From Papiliotrema nemorosa (lineage: Eukaryota; Basidiomycota; Tremellomycetes; Tremellales; Rhynchogastremaceae), in NCBI GenBank assembly GCA_032158125.1, contig JASKOT010000013.1, forward strand, positions 124,001 through 188,000: a stretch of 64,000 bases of DNA, given 5' to 3'. Shown here piece by piece: positions 22,940 to 36,061 of the stretch. The notes beneath the pieces were generated by a model, which searched no databases, had not been told where the DNA came from, and saw only the letters and a program-made list of their open reading frames with translations. How positions within the stretch are numbered: the first letter of the stretch is position 1; the number at the start of each line of letters is the position of its first letter. Position numbers and translations under genes: made by a program.

Positions 22940-25900
22940 ATGCTTATTGAAGGTCCTCCTAGCCAGAAAGTCAGGGCAAGCGAACCCGGAAGAAGGAAGC
23001 CGGCGGTAAAACGAGTTGTGAGTACCATTCCTCTCCGCACTCCTTCTCTCCCTTCCTCCAGCGATTGGCTTCGCATGGACGCAAGACCTCCTCCTTCGCT
23101 CTTTGGTGAAACAATTGAACATCGAACGCTGATAGGCATCAGAATGGTCCATCTAGCAGACTTTCCACAACTGCGAAAGGTCCCACAGGCATTCAAGCCG
23201 AAGGAAGAGCGAATCTTTCATTCATGCGTTCAGCCGTTACTTACGCCTCAAGCTCACCCCCTTCTTCTCACCTCAACACCTTACCTATCTCTTACCAGAC
23301 ACCAGCCCGTCATGCAAGCACCGTCCGCCGGACCACACCCTCACGTGTGCTGGTCGAAGCCACTCAAATCTCCACTACTCAACAGTCCGAATCGGATGTG
23401 CTGTCCCCGTCAGCTTCCAAAAGCCTTCCTCCTAGCCTGAAATCCATTCCAAGACGTACTTCCATTCCCATCAAACGTACGCTCAGTTCTCACAAACTCG
23501 ATGATACTCCGGAAGAGGTAGAGTCTAGTAAGAAGAGACGCAAGAAGAACGGTGAAACGTCTTCCCAACCACAGCGACCTATACGTATGGAGCAGGCCGA
23601 GGATGGAAAGTGGGTCAATGGCAACTGGATCTCTTCCCAAGCACCGGAAAAAGTAGCCATCAAGGCTGGGCAACTCGTCATTGAAGCGGAGGTAAGGTTC
23701 AAAGGCTGAAGATTACTGATCGAAAGGGTCAGGAGACTCGTGCCATGGAGTGTGTCAAACTCATGGAGACTGCAAGGGAGTCGTCTCCAAGTCGTGCTAC
23801 AGGTGCCAAAGGTCCTGTGGACCCTGTCGGGGTCTGGGCTCCTGGTCTTGAAGAACAATTCTGGGCAAAACAACATGCAGCCTACGAACAACACGGAAGA
23901 AGCACTTCAGCACCGAATCGACAAGTGCATCATACAGAATCATCTCTCCATCGTTCACCGTATTCCTCTCGAGCACCTCATGATCATCGATTCGATCTGT
24001 TCACGACACCGACGTCTCACAGATCCCAACCGAGTGTTCTTCGTACGCGTCAAGAGCCGCTCTTTCTGTCTGGCAGCGACGAGGAAGAGGAAGAACCGGT
24101 AGAGTATAGGGTGGAGTCTCCTTGTACTCGACCTCCGACTCGTCGAGGAGACGATAACGAAAGACGCGAGGAAGCCTTCCAAAATATACCCCATGGTACA
24201 CCACCCGAGCCGCCCTCTGCGCAGAGACTCCCTCGTGCTCATACAACACATGATGGACTACCGCAAAATCATGATCCCTTTCCTTACATGCATCGGGGGA
24301 TCTACGACGGCGTGGTCACGGCACCCGTGACTAAACACTCGACCACTAGAGACTATGATCTATCTGACACGGAGGATGATGAACCGCCTCTTCCTACCGT
24401 CAAATTGCCTCCTGCCCGGCCCAGACAGCATCCCAAGCCATCGAATGGCCTGCGCAAGGTGCAGACGTTCTCCAAGAAGCAACCGAATACATACGCTCAC
24501 TCGCGAAATCAGGCTCCATCACCTTTGAACGATGGCATTTCATATGCGTATCCTCAACCACGGGTCCCTCATCGACTGCCACGAAGACCGATGGAAATGG
24601 TGACTCCACATTCGAACGGGAACTTTCAAAGTGCCCATCGACAGGAGCATGATGAATATGAGACCGACGATGATTCCATGCTCTTTCCGAGTGCTCTGCA
24701 GCGTAGCTTGCAAAACACTACCGCAAACCCAGATTACGGTGGCACGCAAGAGTCTGAGTGGATGCGAACGAGGCATTACAGATCGTCTCCGACCCCTCAT
24801 ACGTATCGGCAACCCATCACTCGAAGACATCACGACATTTTGTACGACAGGGATTTCCCGCCTCTCGAGCCCTCCTATCACATTCCAGGCCGAGGTGTTC
24901 GAGGTGTACCACGCCTGCGTCGGCGTCGACTTGTCCGAAATGTCAATGTATATGAAGGAGGCTCAAGGCCCAGACTGCAGATGACAAGACGAGCAGATGC
25001 TGGGGATGACATCGACGAGTGAGATACTTCATGGCCTCTCCTGACAGTAGATATGTCGGAGCCGCTACGAGACCTATCGCCGAAAGAGAAGCACGCCGGG
25101 CTCAAGCTGCAAAAGGCAATCTGCTCATGAACGAGAACGCGTCGAAGAAGAGGCGGCCCGGTGCGCTCGTCGCTCTCGAGAGCATTCCCGAGGGAATGAT
25201 TAAGCCCATCGATACGGTGAAGTTTGGGGAAGCGCAAGAAATGCTCAAAGAGCGATGTCAGCGGGAAGACATGACGATAAACTCGGGTTTAATCAGAGCT
25301 AGCGAGAAAAGCATGCGTCAAGCTGTTCTTAATCAGGTTGCGCGTCGGCGAGCCCCAGCGAAGTCAAAACTGACGCGACCTCAAGTGACCCGTATAGACG
25401 ATCCTCCATCCCAAGATATCTCTCAATTCACTGCCTCGGCGGAACACAGGCCTGCGATCGCTGTGAAGCCGATACATCGTCGAGTGGGTCAATTGCGCTT
25501 CACAACAAGAACGCCGCCGCCGACCTTACCTCGCCAGCCACAAGTTCGCCGTGCGGGTATGGGATCGGCGACTTATGTCGAGCGCAGTCAAAGAGCAAGG
25601 CCATCAGCATCAACCTCGAGCCCGAGCCCTTCTCCAAACCCAAGTACTCAAGGTGAGAATGTGCAGCCGACACATGAGACGGAGAGACTCGGTCCGAATC
25701 TCGTCAAGCATCGAGCTGAACGGATGAAACAGCAGCTTCAGGATGGATCGAGCGAGCAAAGGCCAGTGCAAATCCATGCAGCGAAACAGAACATGAGCCC
25801 CAGTCACCAGGATCAAGATGTACATCAAGAGCTACAGGTGACCAAAAGCCAGGAGCAGCCTGTGCCGAGTCTCGAAATGGCGGATGATACTCGGGTGCAA

Positions 25901-27323
25901 ATGGAAGCGATACATGATCAGATCCCGACGGCATCGCAGGCGCATCGCAATGAGGATGTTGAAGGTATACTCAACCGGATGGAAGATGACCTTGGTAGCA
26001 GTAGTCAACGGCAAAGCAGCTTGGAACGGGACCTATCCAACATCACGGCCTCTCAAGCACAGCGATTTGTGGAGGACGAATTGGGTGCCGACGGAGACTG
26101 GGCCGGCCTCATGACCGCTCAGGATGCTCATCATACAGAAGCTTCGGCGGGAGACAATGGTGCCTCTGTAGTTGCTCATACCACTGTGGGGACTCATGGA
26201 CCCGCAAAACGCCAGAGTGCTGCGGAGCCTATTCACAACTCCGTGCCCGACATTCTCGAGCCACAGCCCGGTCCTCAACGCCAAGAACCATTACCACACC
26301 AGCGCCCGCCGCTGGCGAATTTGCCCCTACAAGGCGGAATGTCAGGTGTCGATTTGACAGACTATCTGGTCAAAATGCTACAAGCACCAGTCCAGGCTCA
26401 AGAGACCACAAGGCAGGTGAAGAACCGACGCCGAGCATTGCGTATCGAGCAGAAGAAAGATATCGATGATGCTGGGCAGGCGGGCCATGCTCCCCGAGTC
26501 AACCGGTGGCCACTTGCGGCTCCGTCGACACAGTCCAGCGCCAATGCACACAACAATCAAACCTCTCCAGCCTCCTCACCGCCCAAATTCGCCTCCAGCA
26601 AACAAGTGGGATCGGCTGCAAGCAGGCTCCTCATGTCTTCTCACCCTGTAGAATCTCCATCTAAGCGTCCCCAGGCAAGCTCCAATTCGTTGCCAAAATC
26701 GAGGTCGACATCAAAGTTATCGAATACGTCCATCTCAGAAGCCTCTCCGGTAAACTCAGATGACGAGCTCGAGCAACTTCTACAGCAGCCTTCGCGTAGA
26801 CTTTCCCCCACACAGATCAACACTCCAGATCCGTCATATCAGGATGGAATTCGACCTCTTTGGAGTCGGAAAGCTATTGCACCTCAAGCCTCATCAAGAA
26901 CACCCAAATCTCCCGGGTGGAGAGATGTTGAACAATCTCGACAAGTCCTAAGTCAACGTGAGCATTGTCACTGGTTTCACTGATTGCCTAGCGTTTCGTC
27001 ACCCTAGCCGCCCCAACACCGCTATTTCTCAAAAAGTCAAGGAATATCCTCCTGCTCAGACTGTACAAATTACCCCATCTGGTCGATCTGCCCAAATCCC
27101 CCAAAGCGCAGGATCATCTAATCCCAAATCGGCTGCTGCCGCAGTACCTGGTCTCAGTCAAGATGGTAGTATCTTGTATGATCAAAACGAGGACGACGAT
27201 ACCGATGGTATTTTTACGGGTTATAATGTTTCTCAAGGTGGGCCGTTCGAACTGCCTCGACCGAATCTGGCAAGATCACAATCCTTCAAGCCCCCATTGC
27301 GCGTTCCGACCGTCGTTCGATGA
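22940..27323 (+). CDS. Long disordered protein of unknown function
   Basis: Five exons (22940-23017, 23143-23691, 23733-25018, 25048 or 25051-26957, 26992-27323) join in frame to about 1,384 residues beginning MLIEGPPSQKVRASEPGRRK. The fourth intron is only 29 nt (or 32 nt with the next AG). If it is not removed, a stop at 25020 would truncate the protein. The protein is mostly low complexity: Ser/Pro/Gln/His-rich, with acidic patches (GSDEEEEEPVEY), a basic block (RLRRRRLVRNV) and a Lys/Arg cluster (SSKKRRKKNGE) that looks like a nuclear localisation signal. Segments that look ordered are EDGKWVNGNWISSQAPEKVA and AQEMLKERCQREDMTINSGL. I recognise no family. A nuclear scaffold or regulator is possible but unsupported. 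Confidence 0.7.
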
Positions 27324-27673
27324 GTTGTACCGTCCGGATGTGAAAATGAGCTCGACCATGAATCGGACGCTTCAATATTATGCCTCACTGTAGGGCATCG
27401 CTTCGTCTACTCGTGGTAGGAACGACAATGGAAGGACCACATTGCATGTACGACCTCAAAGACCTCAAGCTTCGCACTGTCACCGGATTGACCTGGATGT
27501 CTCACACGACATGACATGGATCGTATCCATCTCTGCGATCGAACTCCGATGCATTGTCCATATATCCATGCACAATCTCCTGATGAATTGCTATACTCAT
27601 GCGTATGTATCGATGATGATGTTCTGAATGATGACCTTCATCTTTCCAAGCTCACGCCGACGATTCCGACTTG
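27324..27673. other. Intergenic, convergent 3' ends
   Basis: Space between the 3' end of the long unknown gene and that of PRMT5. No gene seen. Confidence 0.55.
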
Positions 27674-30564
27674 TCACAATCCCACCCAAGAATGCGCTCC
27701 ACCAGCATTGTGCAAAGTCGTCTGTCCAATTTTGATTCTCGCTCCCACATCATTATTGGGCCACGAGGCCGTCGGGAACCCAGGCGAGAATGGCGCATCC
27801 ATCATTGGACTAGCGGGGATTCCTCCTGGACCTGTTGAAGTCCTGATGGGTCCAGGGGTGAGATTCGCCGCACCAGCCGTCCCACTTGGATTCGAGGGGG
27901 GAGGTGGGGTTGAAGTAGGTAAAAAGGCCTCTGCCGTCCATTCGTACCATATTTTTCGTTTACTTCCGTCCCATAATCTCCACACATTCACATCGAGCTC
28001 GGATCCACTGGGGAGGTACAGTGGTTCTTTGAACGGGAAGAAGAGGGGGAACCAGGAAAACATATCGGGCGAAACGCGGTGTGCCGTTTCCGGATGTATC
28101 GATAGGCCAATGTTGGAGTAGAGGTGAGCTTCAAAGTACCCCGCGAGACCGTGCAGAGGTCCAGCGTGGGGTATGTGAAACGTAAGATTGGTCGAGCGCG
28201 TATTGTGAGAGTTTGTCAGTGGCACGCCTAGAACGTTAGCCCTCCGCTTGTAAAGGGCAATGCTCCCGAAGGCGAAGACAGGGGAGCAGTGTGGGATGAA
28301 ACACACCTTGGGAGTCGAGCACAAGGTCGCGACGTGGATGTTCAAATTGCCAGCATTGCTGTATCCTCTCTCCACATCGTCCTGCAACTCCACCCCCGTC
28401 GCCCGAGATGATGTTCACTGCAGACATCATGACGACATAAGGTGTCTGAGCGGCCGAAGCAGATTTGGCCGGCGCCGTCACGTCTGTGTACAGCTTTGTC
28501 GATGAGATGGGGGCAAGATGAGCAGTGTAAGAGATAGGTATAGATACACCTTCGGCTGAATGTCAACTCGGATTCCCAAAGATGCCCGGATGGAACACTG
28601 ACGCTTCAAGAATCGCATAGCACCATCGAGGCATTCCGGACTCAGCTCATTGTCCCCAAATGAACCAAGCAATTCCGAGACCATTATATCCGCCTGTTCG
28701 GGAACATTGATTGTCCTCATGTCGCCGTAAATGATATCGACTGCGTCACCCCATTCAATCGCTTTTCGCTCTTGTAACCTGCTCGTCAGCTTGTGACTCG
28801 GGGAACGAAGTGCAACTGACGTCGTGAAAGCGCGGATGTTCTTGTCCACGGCGTACACTTTTGCTTGTCTTCCCGATTTCTGCAATGCACTCAGTGCGCA
28901 AGCGACCAGAGGACCGCGTCCGGCTCCAACGACCAAAATCACACTGTCGATCAGCGATACCTTGATGTTGGATGCTCACTGTTTCTTTTCCTGAGGTAGA
29001 TCCGACAAGGCCAAGAACATGGCCTCTTCGTACTGCCTGTACTTGACGGGATCCCTCTCAAACACGTCATAAGTCGCACTGCCAAGATCGTCCATGAGAG
29101 GCTGCAGTGGCGCCTGTAAAAAGTCGGCATAACCCAACGTGAAATCTGCAGCACCATTCGCGGGCAGTTGAGCGTTTGCGAGACCCATGGAAGAGCCGGA
29201 CGTCACTGGACCCGGGGTCGAAGTGATGTGTCTGACGTATTGAAGGTACGCGCTGGGTCCACCAGAGGAATGTCGAGATGGCGAGGTTCCGGAGAGAATG
29301 ATGGCGGGATATTGCTGATCGTCAGCTGTGGATAGAGGTCGTTGAAAGTAGTTCACCTTGGACATGCCACGGAGGAACGCTTGACAGGCTTTGCTCAGCA
29401 CGGGATATCCTTTGGCATTGCCAATGAAGCTGGATGTTGGCAGCCAGATGTTCTTCACTGGCTCCGAAGTCCACCTCGACAGGGCACCAACTGATGGTGG
29501 AAGCGGATGCGTCAAGTCCAGAGCTGTCCATCAGCCTTGCCTGAGAGGGAGAAGGATCTTTGCTTGACGTACTGACGGAAAGCCTAGGATGGTAGTTGCA
29601 GATCCTCCTGATGGTATCCCACATCTCCCATGTTGAGCTAGGATCTCCTCGAGCGAAAGCCGGAGGAGCAGCCGACCTAGCACTCATCACGCTACTAGTG
29701 GCACTAGCAGCCGAAGCGATCCTCATTCCTGCCGGCAACACTGGCAAGGTATTTGAAGCCGAACCCTGATGTATCGAGGTAGGTCGAGTGGACATGCTCG
29801 ACATTCGCTTGTGTCGCTTTTCCTCAATGGTACTCATTCTTTCTGATCCATTTGTATTATTGCTTCCATTTGCGTTGGGACCTGAGCCATTGGGCTGCGG
29901 AGCGCTGGGTCCGGCTGGACCTTGGTGGATGAGCTCGGCAGGGTCAGAGATGGGAATGCGTATAGAGATCTGGGTGAAAGCGGTAGCACCGCCCATTTGG
30001 AGTAGGTTGGCAATGGCTCGAGCGTATGAAGATAAATGAGCTCGGTTTGCAAGTAGTGGTGCCGGAACGACGAGGACCGGGATAGCGAGGTATAGCGCAT
30101 GTGCCATTTCAGCTCGCAAAGCCTGACTATGAGCTAGGAAAGATCAAAGAGGGACAGCTCACAAGCTCCGAGTCGAATCTGATACCCTCGTCTGGACTGT
30201 CCAGCTCGAGCCATTCCGCCGCTGTGGCGATCATGGTTTGAGTCTCCTCCAAACGGCTCACGACCAGCTCATTCCTGTGCAGTCCACCCTCCCTCCTCCA
30301 AATATCGGCCTCGATATCCACCTTTTCCCTCGCTCCCGCTTCTTCAGGTGTGGTATCATCATCATCGATTGGCCTCAAGCAGAGTCTCTCCCATCTTTCA
30401 TGCCAGTTGGAATTGGTCAATGGGACACAGACAGCGTCATAGTCGGTGTTCTCGGTAGTTGTATTAATGAGCTGCTGTAAGGGTGACGGGGCTGGCGCAG
30501 GCGTTGTCGGGAGTGGAGGCAGCGGCTGCGGAAGAGCCAGAGCAATCACCTGAGGCCTGGGCAT
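27674..30564 (-). CDS. Protein arginine methyltransferase 5 (Skb1/Hsl7 type)
   Basis: Eight exons (30564-30163, 30122-29573, 29523-29357, 29314-28980, 28943-28821, 28778-28603, 28555-28307, 28227-27674) splice in frame to 851 residues. It is a type II enzyme making symmetric dimethylarginine on Sm proteins, histones and cell-cycle regulators. Signatures in order: an N-terminal TIM-barrel-like part with [19 protein letters not shown] and [16 protein letters not shown], the AdoMet motif [12 protein letters not shown], the double-E loop [19 protein letters not shown], then [19 protein letters not shown] and the C-terminal barrel with [19 protein letters not shown] Ser/Asn/Gly-rich insert of about 90 residues sits in the N-terminal domain. 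It is divergent from the zinc transporter. Confidence 0.95.
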
Positions 30565-31128
30565 CCTGAATGAGTGGTCGATGCAGAAGGTCGTGTGAGT
30601 GTGGATGGTCTACCTATGCACTGCCCATTTGAAGACCTCCGCACCCAAAATCAAAAGGGCAACCCAAACGCGCCCCCCTGACGCGTATTAAATCCGGCGT
30701 GCCTATCTGATAGCCGCCTGGGTGCATCACGTGGCTCGCCACGCTCCCACAATAGGCATGCAAAGATCTTGACGGTTTTGGGATGGCGTCAGCTGAGATC
30801 TTTCCGAGGTGCTTTTCTCGTCTTGTCCAGAATTTGTAGCTAGGCAGAGGTATCAATCAGGTGTCGGTCTCGACATCTCAGTATCGATCCAAGCTTCAAG
30901 CGATAGTTCTCGACGTTAGAAGACTCGACTCCCCGCCACGGTCACAAATCTCCTTTCAGCTGTACTGTCAAGTCCGCTTTCGTTGCCACAGCAGACTCAG
31001 CTCGCCCTCGGCCGATCACATATAACCCCATATATCACCAGCACGACACCTTTTAGCTAGCCCCATAAACTCATAGGTCGATCCGCATACCACTACTAGC
31101 CCTCCCAATCGTTGATTTTCTGAGCAAG
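30565..31128. promoter_or_regulatory. Divergent promoter region of PRMT5 and the zinc transporter
   Basis: 564 bp between two start codons facing away from each other. It has an AT-rich ACATATAACCCCATATAT stretch near 31018-31035, about 95-110 nt upstream of the transporter ATG, which could serve as a TATA-like element. No gene seen. Confidence 0.4.
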
Positions 31129-33002
31129 ATGGGCCTGTCACGTTCGACGAGGATCAAGATCCTCTTAGTCATCGATACTGTCTTCCTTCTTTTGGTACGT
31201 TCTACCTGATCGCCCGCCGCATCCCACTGGCTCACACTGTCAGGAACTGGTCTCTGGATACATCATCGGGTCTTTGGCTCTCATTGCCGATTCATTCCAT
31301 ATGCTCAAGTCAGTTTCTCTTCCTAAACCTATTTTCGGCTTTGTCCGTGAAGCGATAAGAACCGGCGACTGACCGTCAGTGATGTTCTCTCGCTCGTCGT
31401 TGCGCTGTACACAATCAAACTCGCTACTTCACCATCGTCCTCTGCCAACTCGTACGGATGGCAAAGGGCTGAGATCCTCGGAGCTCTGATCAATGGAGTG
31501 TTCTTGCTCGCCTTGTGTGTTTCTATTGCCTTGGAAGCGCTAGGACGGTTCATTGCTCCTCCGGAAATCAGCAACCCCAAGATCATCGTCATCGTTGGCT
31601 CATTGGGACTGCTCAGTAACATTGTTGGACTGTTCCTCTTCCATGGCAAGTGTTTAGCATGCGAAACATGAACATGAGCTCACCCTGCAGAACATGGACA
31701 CTCCCATGGACACTCTCACGGACCGGTCGCTCTTCCTGAAGACGATGCAGAGGAGACTGTCGATGGTGCCGAACCACGAAGGGAGCGGGCCGACTCCATG
31801 TCATCCTTGTACCAGCATCCCGCACAGACTCGAGCTCAAGTCATCGAAACTGCCCAAGAGTTCGGGTATGGCCGAGATGGAGAGACGGGCTTCATGGGCG
31901 CCATGTCCCCTCCTTCAACGCATCACCGAGCCGGCAGTCACTCCAAACGCCACTCCATCGCTCGACCTAGAACCGCCCGTCATGGCAGTGGACCGAATGC
32001 TGCTTCAATATCTCAAATAGCAGATGCCAGTTCGAGCGCTAGCGCCACCACTGCCGTCGCGGATGCTCACGACCACGATGGTCACAAGCACGTCCATGCC
32101 AAGGATGTCAATGCTGCCGAGGAAGGTCATGCTCCTCACGATCATGGTCATGAGCATGGGGAGAACGGTCATTCGCACGGCGAGGAAGGTGGTGCCTCGC
32201 ACGGTCACTCGCATGGCGGACACGGCCACTCTCATGGATCGATGAACATGCAGGGTGTCTTTTTGCATGTCTTGGGTGATGCGTAAGTCAATGACCCTCC
32301 ACAAGGCTGTCGAGCTTATCTTACAGCCTCGGAAACATCGGTGTCATCGCTACTGGTCTAGTCATTTGGTTGTTCGTATTGATAATCTTCATCTGTCAAA
32401 ATACTGATCGTTAGCTGCGAGGGTCGATGGACCTTCTACTTTGACCCTGGAGTCTCCCTCTTCATCACCTGCATTATCTTTTCCTCCGCTCTTCCTCTCG
32501 GTAAGCTGCAAAGCATCCAGCCTTGGCATGAAACACTGACACTCAGTCAAATCCGCCTCGTATATCCTCATGCAAGCGGTCCCATCGCATGTCTCGCTGG
32601 ATGGCGTCCGCAACTCCATTCGATCAGTACCAGGCGTTGTCTCCGTACACGAGCTGCATGTCTGGCAGCTATCCGAGTCGACAGTGGTTGCCTCCGTCCA
32701 TGTGCTCATCAGCCCCGGTGTGGACTACATGGAGGTCGCAAGCGGTATCCGGGAGTGTATGCACAGCCATGGTATTCACAGTGTAACCATTCAACCCGAG
32801 TTTACCGACGCGGGCAGTGATCATCAGAGTGTAAGCTTTGCATCTGAGACGTGATGGCCAGCTGATCGACAAGGAAACGGATTGCTTGATTCGATGTCCT
32901 CCGGAGCAATGTGGACCCTCCAATTGTTGTCCGCCCGCGGTCAAGAATGGCAAATTGATCGATGTCGAGGAGGCCGATGAGCACGCTGGGCACAGTCACT
33001 AG
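31129..33002 (+). CDS. Zinc transporter, cation diffusion facilitator family (Zrc1/Cot1-like)
   Basis: Eight exons (31129-31194, 31244-31308, 31380-31645, 31691-32282, 32327-32371, 32415-32500, 32547-32830, 32874-33002) give 510 residues. CDF proteins exchange Zn2+ (or Co2+) for protons, here most likely into the vacuole. Membrane segments are visible from ILLVIDTVFLLL onward, with the metal-site motif GSLALIADSFHMLND in TM2 and HVLGDALGNIGVIATG in TM5. Between TM4 and TM5 lies a loop of about 200 residues ending in a strongly His-rich part (HGHSHGHSHG, HDHGHEHGENGHSHGEE). The C-terminal domain has VHELHVWQLSESTVVASVHV, and the tail has Cys clusters (CCPPAVKNG) and HAGHSH. The third intron has a GC-AG boundary. 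Confidence 0.95.
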
Positions 33003-33310
33003 TCGCGCTCGAAACACGACTAGTCATAATGCCTGCATCGCTTGGCATCTCTAGACCCAGCATTTCGAGTCTGATCTTTCGGTCTTGCTCTATCACTTCA
33101 GCTTCCAGGAGAACAAGTTGGACGAGGGGTGGTCCAGAGTTGACAGACCCTCATGGGGTTCAGTTCAGTTCAGCATGGAGAATGCGGTATACCTTAGATA
33201 GTTCTAGTCTATATGTATTTCTAACCCAACACCATCAGAGATGCCGGGGAGCACTGATCATATCTTTTGCATTGTGTGCTCATGGAGAGTCAAGAAATCC
33301 CAGATCTGCT
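33003..33310. other. Intergenic, convergent 3' ends
   Basis: About 0.3 kb between the zinc transporter stop and the ARG4 stop. No feature seen. Confidence 0.55.
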
Positions 33311-33907
33311 CTATTCCTTCCCCTCAATCCTCGATCGAGCGACATCGACTTGTCGCTGGATGATCTTCCTGGCGGGTCCCCCGATGGCGTTCCTCTTCTC
33401 TACACTGTTCTCAAAGTCGAAGACATCCTTGACGTCTTCTGTGAAATGCTCAGACAAGTCTTTCCATTGTTCCAGAGTCAAATCTGAGATTTGGATTTTG
33501 TTTTGTTCGGCAAGAGCGACGGCTCGACCTGAGATATGGTGAGTCTCTCGGAATGGGACCTGGTTTGTCAGCTGTGAATGTAGACGAGATAGTCAGCTTA
33601 CACCCTTTCGGACAAGGTAGTCTGCAATGTCGGTCGCCAGCATATCCATCGTTAATGCCTTTGCCATGTTGGCAGGGTGGATCTGCCCATCAGCACGGTG
33701 GTCCGGGAGCGAGCTATGATGCGTACGTTGAGGGTAGCAATGACACCTTCGGCGATTCGGAGAGCCGCAGAGACCGTATCGACACAGTCAAACAGAGGCT
33801 CCTTGTCCTCTTGAAGATCCTTGTTATAGGTTGAAGGAACCCCTTTGAGGGTCATCATGAATCCTGCCATCTGACCGAAGACTCGTCCAGATTTTCCTCG
33901 GAGCAGC

Positions 33908-33945
<38 letters not shown>

Positions 33946-35080
33946 AGATCCAGTGCTGCATGTCAGCTGAGACTTTGAAACACTTGCTGATAGCTGACCT
34001 GTAAGCGTCGCTGAGAGTGACGAAACCGAATTCGGCACTGGAGTAGATGATGAGGTCCTCTGCCATTCGACTCATGTGGACCATGGTCAAACTGGCCCAT
34101 TGTAGCCATTCAACAATGAAGTCTCGATCGGCGACCGCGTGCATCGAGTTTTCACCAATGGATTGGAATCCTAGTTTTTCTCGAAGCAGCTCTCGATCTA
34201 AACTGTATGGGTTTCCAGCGAGAGCGGCGGAACCTAGGGGCAAGACTGAGATTCGGGGGACAAGTTGTCTGAGACGAGCAAGGTCTGACAAGAAGGATTG
34301 TGCGTGGGAGAGGAGGAGGTGAGACCATCGAACAGGTTGGGCTCGCTGAACGTGAGCTTGATGATCAGCAGTCTGAGGGTGGAGCTCACTTGGAGATGGG
34401 TGTATCCTGGCATGACGGCGTCGACCTCTTTCTCTGCTCGGGATACCATGACATTCAGCAGGTCCTTCAGGTACGCCTCGACTTGGGTAGTCTCCTCCAT
34501 CTAACAAGAGTAAGCGGACAAGGCTTCATGGATGATTTCACGCACGAGCCAAATTCGCATGTCCGTAGCGACCTGATCATTCCTGGATCGTCCGGTATGC
34601 AACTTTCCTCCAATATCCTTTCCAATGATCTCTGACAATCTTCGCTCGTTGGCGGTGTGGATATCCTCATCGTCCGCCTGGATCACAAACTATTCGTCAA
34701 TCGCTGTGTTTCCTGCAGTTCCTAAGGTCTCACCTTGTTCTCGGCCCATTCGCTCTCGACAACCTTGAGACCTCGCTCAATCTCCTTTTGCTCGGACTCA
34801 TTCAGGATCCCAGCTTTCAACAAAGCTTTGGAGAAGGCAATGGAACCCTTGACATCCGCTGCGTACATTCGTTTGTCATATTTGAGAGACTGATTGAACT
34901 CGTGCATACTGTAACTCAGCACCATTCGCGTTGAACATGGGTCTCTCTGCTGAACTTACAGAGGGTCCGTGGAACCGGTGAATCGTCCACTATACATTAG
35001 CTCCATCACTCTACAAAACGAGCGCGGACTCACCCCCAGAGCTTTCGCTTGGTGAAATCTTGTTCCGAAGCAGCAGTCAT
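33311..35080 (-). CDS. ARG4: Argininosuccinate lyase
   Basis: Nine exons (35080-35034, 34989-34960, 34908-34734, 34689-34546, 34500-34390, 34345-33999, 33955-33727, 33682-33602, 33559-33311) splice in frame to 470 residues, the usual family length. The enzyme splits argininosuccinate into arginine and fumarate in the cytosol, the last step of arginine synthesis. Visible hallmarks are [90 protein letters not shown] and the catalytic-loop signature [20 protein letters not shown]. The junction IWL|MEET was chosen because removing 45 nt restores exact colinearity with the family; retaining it would add an in-frame stop. Confidence 0.96.
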
Positions 35081-35323
35081 TTTCGTCTAGAGCTACGCAG
35101 GCGAGATGTGTGTGTATAACTTGATCAAAGCGAGGTGTTCGAGTCGACCGTCTCTGAAAAAAGGTAAAGGGCGCTCCGAGATAAGGGGGAGGGTGCTTCC
35201 GACGGAGAGACCCCAATACCTGAATTTTGAAACCCTTCTGGAAAGCAGTCACGACCACTCATCACGTATTCACGTTTGACATTTCTGTCTCGACGATCCT
35301 CGGCCCGTACCCGATAGGCTAAG

Positions 35324-36061
35324 ATGGTCAGATTCAAGAACAGGCATATCCTGGTCGAATTTCTCCAACCGGGTCAATTATCGCCCTCATTCACTTCGAA
35401 CCCCTCGATACCCCCCTTCAACACTTTCGAGCATGACGAGCTAGACGACGAAGACGAGGATGACGTGCTACCTGTCATACCTGAGATTCCGTTTCTGCTT
35501 CCCCTCCCGTCGCTCGATGGATCTTCCACGCCTCTAGGGATGGGCGATGAAGGTGGACAAGCTGTCTACAAAGCTGTAAGAGGGGTCGTACAAGAGGTGT
35601 ACGGAGATGAAGGATGGGGTAGGATTGCAAGTTCATTCAAGGGTGAGCCCTTTTCTAATCCAAACTTTAGTGGTAGAGTCTGTGTGGTTCTGACTTATAG
35701 TCATCTACCATTCACCGCTTACGACTTTGACAATCTTTCGAATAGCTCGATCGCACTACCGGCTAGTCTGGTCCGCCCTAACGCTTCTTACGTCAATCAA
35801 CAATCGACAGATTATCCCTCGAGTGGTAGCTATCAGCGGGACTATCAAGAAGCTTCAAAATGCAGCGATAGTCTATCATCGAAGTATCACGGCGCGGATG
35901 CTTGCCGTTGCGTTGGATCAGAAGTGTGAGTGGTTCGATACTGAACCAGCATAAAGGGGGTTGATCTCATAGCGTCCAAGATAGAAAGGCAAGAAGAGAT
36001 GGAAAAGCTTGGAAAGCCATGGGAGAAGGAGATCAAGCAAATTGAGGATTTGCAGGATTGA
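35324..36061 (+). CDS. POP5: RNase P/MRP protein subunit Pop5
   Basis: Exons 35324-35642, 35701-35925 and 35973-36061 splice to 210 residues. The start MVRFKNRHILVEFLQPGQLS and the later IFRIARSHYRLVWSALTLL and RVVAISGTIKKLQNAAIVYH are diagnostic for Pop5, a core protein of RNase P and RNase MRP that helps mature tRNA 5' ends and pre-rRNA. A Pro/Asp/Glu-rich insert of about 45 residues follows the first block, which makes the protein longer than the human form (about 163 residues). The C-terminus is a charged helix (RQEEMEKLGKPWEKEIKQIE). It is divergent from ARG4 with 243 nt between starts. Confidence 0.93.
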
